From NCBI GenBank assembly GCA_030148805.1, contig JASBSS010000003.1, positions 1 through 57,191 on the forward strand: DNA of 57,191 nucleotides, given 5' to 3'. Positions 53,827-57,191 of this stretch are shown here, one piece after another. The stretch's first letter is position 1. Each line of letters starts with the position of its first letter. Below the pieces are notes generated by a model that was not told the origin of the DNA, searched no databases, and worked only from the letters and a program-made list of their open reading frames with translations. Made by a program: the position numbers and the translations under genes. This DNA is from Thiogranum sp. Its GTDB lineage: Bacteria; Pseudomonadota; Gammaproteobacteria; DSM-19610.

Positions 53827-54684
53827 TCAGGCGCTGTCGGCCAGCGAGGGATGTCCGATCAGCGATACCTGGCGGGTCGCCCAGACCCACTGGTACCAGG
53901 TTTCAAGGCCCTCCCCCCGGGTGGCGGACAGCTGCAACACCTTGATGCCGGGATTCACGCGCCTTGCATAGTCGATACACTTGTCGACATCGAAGTCCAG
54001 ATAGGGCAACAGGTCAACCTTGTTCAGGATCATCAGGTCCGCTGCATGAAACATGTCCGGGTATTTGATCGGCTTGTCTTCACCTTCCGTGACTGACAGG
54101 ATGGCTACCTTGTGTGCCTCGCCCAGGTCGAACGCCGCCGGGCACACCAAATTGCCGACATTTTCGATGAACAGTACGCTGCCGTCCTCCGGCGCCAGGC
54201 CGTCCAGCGCATGGCCGATCATGTGCGCATCCAGATGACAGCCCTTACCGGTATTAATCTGCAGAGCCTTGACGCCGGTTGCGCGAATACGCTCGGCGTC
54301 ATTGGCCGTCTGCTGGTCGCCCTCGATCACCGCCAGTGACAGATCCGACTTGAGATCGTCGATCGTCCGTGTCAACAGGGAGGTCTTTCCGGAGCCCGGA
54401 CTCGACACCAGATTCAGCGCCAGGATGCCATGGCTGGCGAAATAACCCCGGTTGGCCTTCGCGTATTCATTATTCTTGCCGAGGATGTCTTTCTCGATCC
54501 GGACCATGCGCGACTGGCTGAGACCGGGTGCATGCGCATGCGCCGGACCCAGACCATAATCGTGGGTGTGTCCATCGTGGTGGTGACGGTGATGGTGGTG
54601 ATCGTGTCCATGGTCATGAGTGTGCTCATACTCATGTCCCTCGATACGGGTTTCGCCTTCTCCGCAGCCGCATACGCTACACAT
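53827..54684 (-). CDS. hypB: Nickel-inserting GTPase HypB with His-rich nickel store
   Basis: HypB is a SIMIBI-class GTPase that delivers Ni with HypA. The 285-residue protein starts [10 protein letters not shown], the N-terminal nickel site. It then has a long His-rich tract (about residues 17-52, with about 17 His). The GTPase core has the P-loop [24 protein letters not shown], and the base-recognition motif LNKVDLL. It overlaps the hypA stop by one base (TAATG). Confidence 0.95.
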   Translation of the reverse strand: MCSVCGCGEGETRIEGHEYEHTHDHGHDHHHHRHHHDGHTHDYGLGPAHAHAPGLSQSRMVRIEKDILGKNNEYAKANRGYFASHGILALNLVSSPGSGKTSLLTRTIDDLKSDLSLAVIEGDQQTANDAERIRATGVKALQINTGKGCHLDAHMIGHALDGLAPEDGSVLFIENVGNLVCPAAFDLGEAHKVAILSVTEGEDKPIKYPDMFHAADLMILNKVDLLPYLDFDVDKCIDYARRVNPGIKVLQLSATRGEGLETWYQWVWATRQVSLIGHPSLADSA

Positions 54685-55025
54685 TATTCCACCTCCAGTT
54701 CCTTTATCCGCATTTCGTCACCCGTGGTGACCTGTAATTGATAACCGCCGCAATCGGGACAGGCATCATAACGCTGATTCACCTTCACTGTCCTGGCACA
54801 CTGCATACACCAGGCCTCACCAGGCATACGCACAATCTCCAGTGTCGCACCTTCCGCCAGCGATCCGTCCATGACCAGGTCAAAACTGAAACGCATGGCT
54901 TCCGGCTCAACACAGGACAGAACGCCGATTTCCAGCCAGACAGTTTTTACCCGTCGATAGCCCTGTGTACAGGCATTCTGTTCAAGGATCTTCAATACAC
55001 CTTCACAAAGCGACATTTCATGCAT
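54684..55025 (-). CDS. hypA: Nickel chaperone HypA
   Basis: The 113-residue protein opens MHEMSLCEG, where the first residues including His2 bind nickel. It has a zinc site made of two CxxC pairs (CMQC ... CPDC). It hands nickel to the hydrogenase large subunit together with HypB. It lies 15 nt after hupK. Confidence 0.95.
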   Translation of the reverse strand: MHEMSLCEGVLKILEQNACTQGYRRVKTVWLEIGVLSCVEPEAMRFSFDLVMDGSLAEGATLEIVRMPGEAWCMQCARTVKVNQRYDACPDCGGYQLQVTTGDEMRIKELEVE

Positions 55026-55040
55026 ACATCACCCGTCCGA

Positions 55041-56216
55041 CTAATGCACCCGAATCCGATAATCAACACAGGGATCAATGGCGCTGACAAACAACATGGC
55101 CTGCTGGCACAGGCTATCTTTGTCACCGGCTTCGCGGCCACTCAATGAACGTTTCAGCAGACCCCGTGGATGGAAGTTCCACTCGGTGGGCGCAACAATC
55201 TGGTACCGTCGAATGCGCGCGTTTTCCACCTCCACCCGGTGGATCAACCGGCCGCGTGCTGCTTCAAGCTGCGATAGACCGAAACCGGATTGCTGTGTCG
55301 GCACCCCGCTACCCGCGTCATGTTCGAGCCCGTCGGCAAGCTGACGCATTTCATCGATGCTGACAACCAGTTCGTGCAAGCGGGCAATAAGCCGGGGCAG
55401 CAGACCGTTACCGTGGCGGTTACACAAGTCACCGATCAGCTGCGACCCGTGCTGACGGGTAAAAGGGGTCGTCTCGTGGTTTTCCCCGCGCCAGAGCGGT
55501 TGGCTGACGAACGCATCTGCCGATGGCGCGCTCAGGCAATCATGCAGATCTTCGCTATCCAGGTATGGCAGCCCGGCAATGGTAGAGCGTCCGAAATCAG
55601 ACCAGCGTTCGCGCACGACCATTTTGATGAGCGCTGCCGCTATACTGTCACTGTGATCAATCCAGGCCATCAGTGCAACCTCGTCCCCGATCGTTTTCCA
55701 GACACCGAAATCGATGCCAAGGATCTTTGTCTGCACCCATTGTTGCACGTCATCCAGGCACAGCTCCAGCTCAGGCCGGGTGACCGCAAGCGCGCCACCG
55801 CCTAACTGAAACGGATTGTCGCGTGGATAGAGTGCCGCGCGCAGGCTCTTGCCCAGCCGGCTCATCGGGCCCATCGGTGCAGCAGCCGATTCGCGGCCGG
55901 TAAAGGCAGGCCAGTCCAGCAGGATACGGAACATATGCTCCCGCGAGGTTTCCGCCCTGAGCAGCAAGTCACGAGCGCGCTTCTGGTCAGCGGATATCTC
56001 GATTCCCATGGCCTGTTCACAGGCGGTCGCTGCCGCCATCGCCTGTGCGGTTCCGCACACGCTGTAAAGCAACGGCAGTGTTTCCAGCACTTCCGTAACT
56101 TCCTTCCCCCAGAAAATAGTAACGGCTTTAAACGGGCGCGTAGAACGGATTGTGACGTCCCGTATCTGCATCGCATCGCGGTACAAATCGATTTCCAGGC
56201 GGCCTTCGACTTTCAT
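55041..56216 (-). CDS. hupK: HupK/HoxV, large-subunit-like assembly scaffold
   Basis: The 391-residue protein is homologous to NiFe large subunits but with decayed metal motifs. The first motif reads YSVCGTAQ (Cys54) instead of RICGIC, and the end reads DPCVDYRIRVH, keeping one Cys of the last pair. HupK/HoxV is thought to be a scaffold for active-site assembly, seen mainly with uptake hydrogenases made in the presence of oxygen. It overlaps hupJ by 4 nt. Confidence 0.88.
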   Translation of the reverse strand: MKVEGRLEIDLYRDAMQIRDVTIRSTRPFKAVTIFWGKEVTEVLETLPLLYSVCGTAQAMAAATACEQAMGIEISADQKRARDLLLRAETSREHMFRILLDWPAFTGRESAAAPMGPMSRLGKSLRAALYPRDNPFQLGGGALAVTRPELELCLDDVQQWVQTKILGIDFGVWKTIGDEVALMAWIDHSDSIAAALIKMVVRERWSDFGRSTIAGLPYLDSEDLHDCLSAPSADAFVSQPLWRGENHETTPFTRQHGSQLIGDLCNRHGNGLLPRLIARLHELVVSIDEMRQLADGLEHDAGSGVPTQQSGFGLSQLEAARGRLIHRVEVENARIRRYQIVAPTEWNFHPRGLLKRSLSGREAGDKDSLCQQAMLFVSAIDPCVDYRIRVH

Positions 56217-56779
56217 TTCCGTGCCCCACCCGGAAAAACACTGCGCAGCAGGTCGCGGCGGCTCAGTGGCGTATCCATGCGTTCGCTCAGTGTTGGACGA
56301 ATGTCCTGGTCAGGCCGGGCACGCAAGTCCGTGCCCTGAGATTCATTTCTCGGGTTTAAAGCCTGATCCTGGTTCTCTTCCTGCATGATGGCGTCCATGA
56401 CTGCCTCAGCAGTAGCGACTGCACTGGCCTGATGTTCAAATTCGTACATGGGTGAGAACAACGAGCACATCTGGTAGTGTCCAATACCTTCTTCTTCCCC
56501 GACGATGAACACATAGGGACCGGAAGGAAAAACATGCTGCTGTGTGGAACCTGGCGGAAGATCGCTCCAGTCGTCACCTTCGTTCGGCAACAACATAAGG
56601 TTCATGAACCACGGCGTGATCAGAATACCAAGACAATGTCCGTCCCAGGACTGCATGCCCACCACTTCGACCTCGAGTTGGGAGTTCAGGATCGGAACAC
56701 TAGCCATGCGCCTGTTCTGGATATCGGTAAAGACCTTTTCCAGTCCTTCAGACAGATAATCGGGACAGATTGCCGTCAT
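56213..56779 (-). CDS. hupJ: HupJ/HoxT, HybE-family hydrogenase chaperone
   Basis: The 188-residue protein carries the HybE domain (SVPILNSQLEVEVVGMQSWDGHCLGILITPWFMNLMLLP, then FEHQASAVATAEAVMDAIM). The C terminus ends in RRDLLRSVFPGG. HybE-type proteins bind large subunits during assembly and Tat proofreading. The ATG overlaps the rubredoxin stop as ATGA. Confidence 0.88.
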   Translation of the reverse strand: MTAICPDYLSEGLEKVFTDIQNRRMASVPILNSQLEVEVVGMQSWDGHCLGILITPWFMNLMLLPNEGDDWSDLPPGSTQQHVFPSGPYVFIVGEEEGIGHYQMCSLFSPMYEFEHQASAVATAEAVMDAIMQEENQDQALNPRNESQGTDLRARPDQDIRPTLSERMDTPLSRRDLLRSVFPGGARK

Positions 56780-56997
56780 AATTCGATCACCATAAAGTCG
56801 TCCCTGTTGCCGTCGCAGCGGGGGCAACGCCAGTGATCCGGCAGCCGGGAAAACGGTGTTCCCGGCTCAATCTGCCAGTAATCATCACCATCCGCCGGGT
56901 CATAAATATACCAGCAGATCTTGCACTCCAGTTTGGTGCCGTCCTGAATCTTGCCATCGTCCCCGCCATAGGACCCGCTGAAAAAGCTGTCTTTCAT
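56776..56997 (-). CDS. hupI: Rubredoxin HupI/HoxR
   Basis: This is a 73-residue rubredoxin with the two iron-binding knuckles LECKICWYIYDP and WRCPRCDGNRDDF and an N-terminal extension of about 23 residues. In hydrogenase operons it helps mature the iron-sulfur subunit under aerobic conditions. Start overlaps the hupH stop as ATGA. Confidence 0.93.
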   Translation of the reverse strand: MKDSFFSGSYGGDDGKIQDGTKLECKICWYIYDPADGDDYWQIEPGTPFSRLPDHWRCPRCDGNRDDFMVIEL

Positions 56998-57191
56998 TGA
57001 TAGACCTTCAGGATTTCCTGCAGGCGGTCCACGCTATCACCAATATCGTCCTGGGATGCCAGCGCCACGGCCGGCACGTCCACGACTTCGATGGTGTTAA
57101 GGATAACCGCGTCGCGTGAATTGAAGTATTTTACCCGCCATACATTGCGCGTTGCCGTGCTGTGAATGCGGCAATTCCCATAACCCCGTGA
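56994..57191 (-). CDS. hupH: HupH/HoxQ (HyaF-like) hydrogenase assembly protein, C-terminal part
   Basis: Only the last 65 residues are present; the gene runs off the right edge. RGYGNCRIHSTATRNVWRV and VILNTIEVVDVPAVA match the C-terminal end of HupH/HyaF proteins, which act on the iron-sulfur small subunit. Genes for the uptake hydrogenase would be expected further upstream, beyond the window. Confidence 0.85.
   Translation of the reverse strand, partial: SRGYGNCRIHSTATRNVWRVKYFNSRDAVILNTIEVVDVPAVALASQDDIGDSVDRLQEILKVYQ

Noticed and set aside
54540-54640. Simple repeat of GTG/CAT units
   Set aside because: These are the codons of the HypB His-rich tract, not an independent repeat element.

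Overview
The window reads as GC-rich chromosomal DNA from a gammaproteobacterium, most like a Chromatiales or Ectothiorhodospiraceae relative. This is an inference from gene content: a Tat-exported HiPIP, a HupUV-type hydrogen sensor with a complete hyp set, a glucosylglycerate cycle, Pqi transport genes and a PcoAB/CopAB copper system. There are no tRNA or rRNA genes, no CRISPR array and no intact insertion sequence. Coding density is high and many neighbouring genes overlap by 1-8 nt.

Bases 1-14262 hold metal homeostasis and efflux. A MerR-type promoter (1481-1512) drives a Met-rich exported protein, a MerR regulator and a YHS/heavy-metal-binding ORF that runs in frame into a fragment of the purine gene purF at the window edge. 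A porin and a diheme cytochrome c follow. Next come copA-copB-copI, divergent from copRS across a perfect 40-bp palindrome, whose core recurs upstream of the porin. An RND pump (adaptor plus pump) with an mtfA-type peptidase ends this part; mtfA overlaps the 3' end of copS on the opposite strand.

Bases 14441-19485 encode glycerate kinase, a sugar-phosphoglycerate phosphatase, glucosyl-3-phosphoglycerate synthase and, convergently, a GH13_18 phosphorylase. Together they could make glucosylglycerate and recycle it to central metabolism. Bases 19727-25001 hold an orphan ParA-like ATPase, a periplasmic redox unit (diheme peroxidase, Tat phosphoesterase, small cytochrome c), oxyR, and a peroxiredoxin-glutaredoxin fusion. 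OxyR-like sites lie at both the oxyR/peroxidase and the peroxiredoxin promoters.

Bases 25131-41613 contain a pqi lipid-transport operon with PqiA split in two, a periplasmic solute-binding protein, a chemoreceptor, a Crp/Fnr regulator next to a HiPIP gene (with a TTGCG-N4-CGCAA palindrome between them), a glycosyltransferase/deacetylase/flippase-like operon, psiE, a sensor kinase, and a visibly AT-richer block (NTF2-like protein, zinc-type oxidoreductase, LysR regulator).

Bases 42004-57191, all on the minus strand, are one tightly overlapping hydrogenase operon read from right to left: hupH (partial), hupI, hupJ, hupK, hypA, hypB, hypC, hypD, hypE, hypX, hupR, hupT, hupU, hupV, hypF. It carries the maturation machinery, the aerobic CO-ligand enzyme HypX and a complete H2-sensing pathway (HupUV sensor, HupT kinase, HupR activator). 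The energy-conserving hydrogenase itself is not in the window and would be expected beyond base 57191. The most surprising observation is the in-frame metal-domain/PurF chimera at the left edge.
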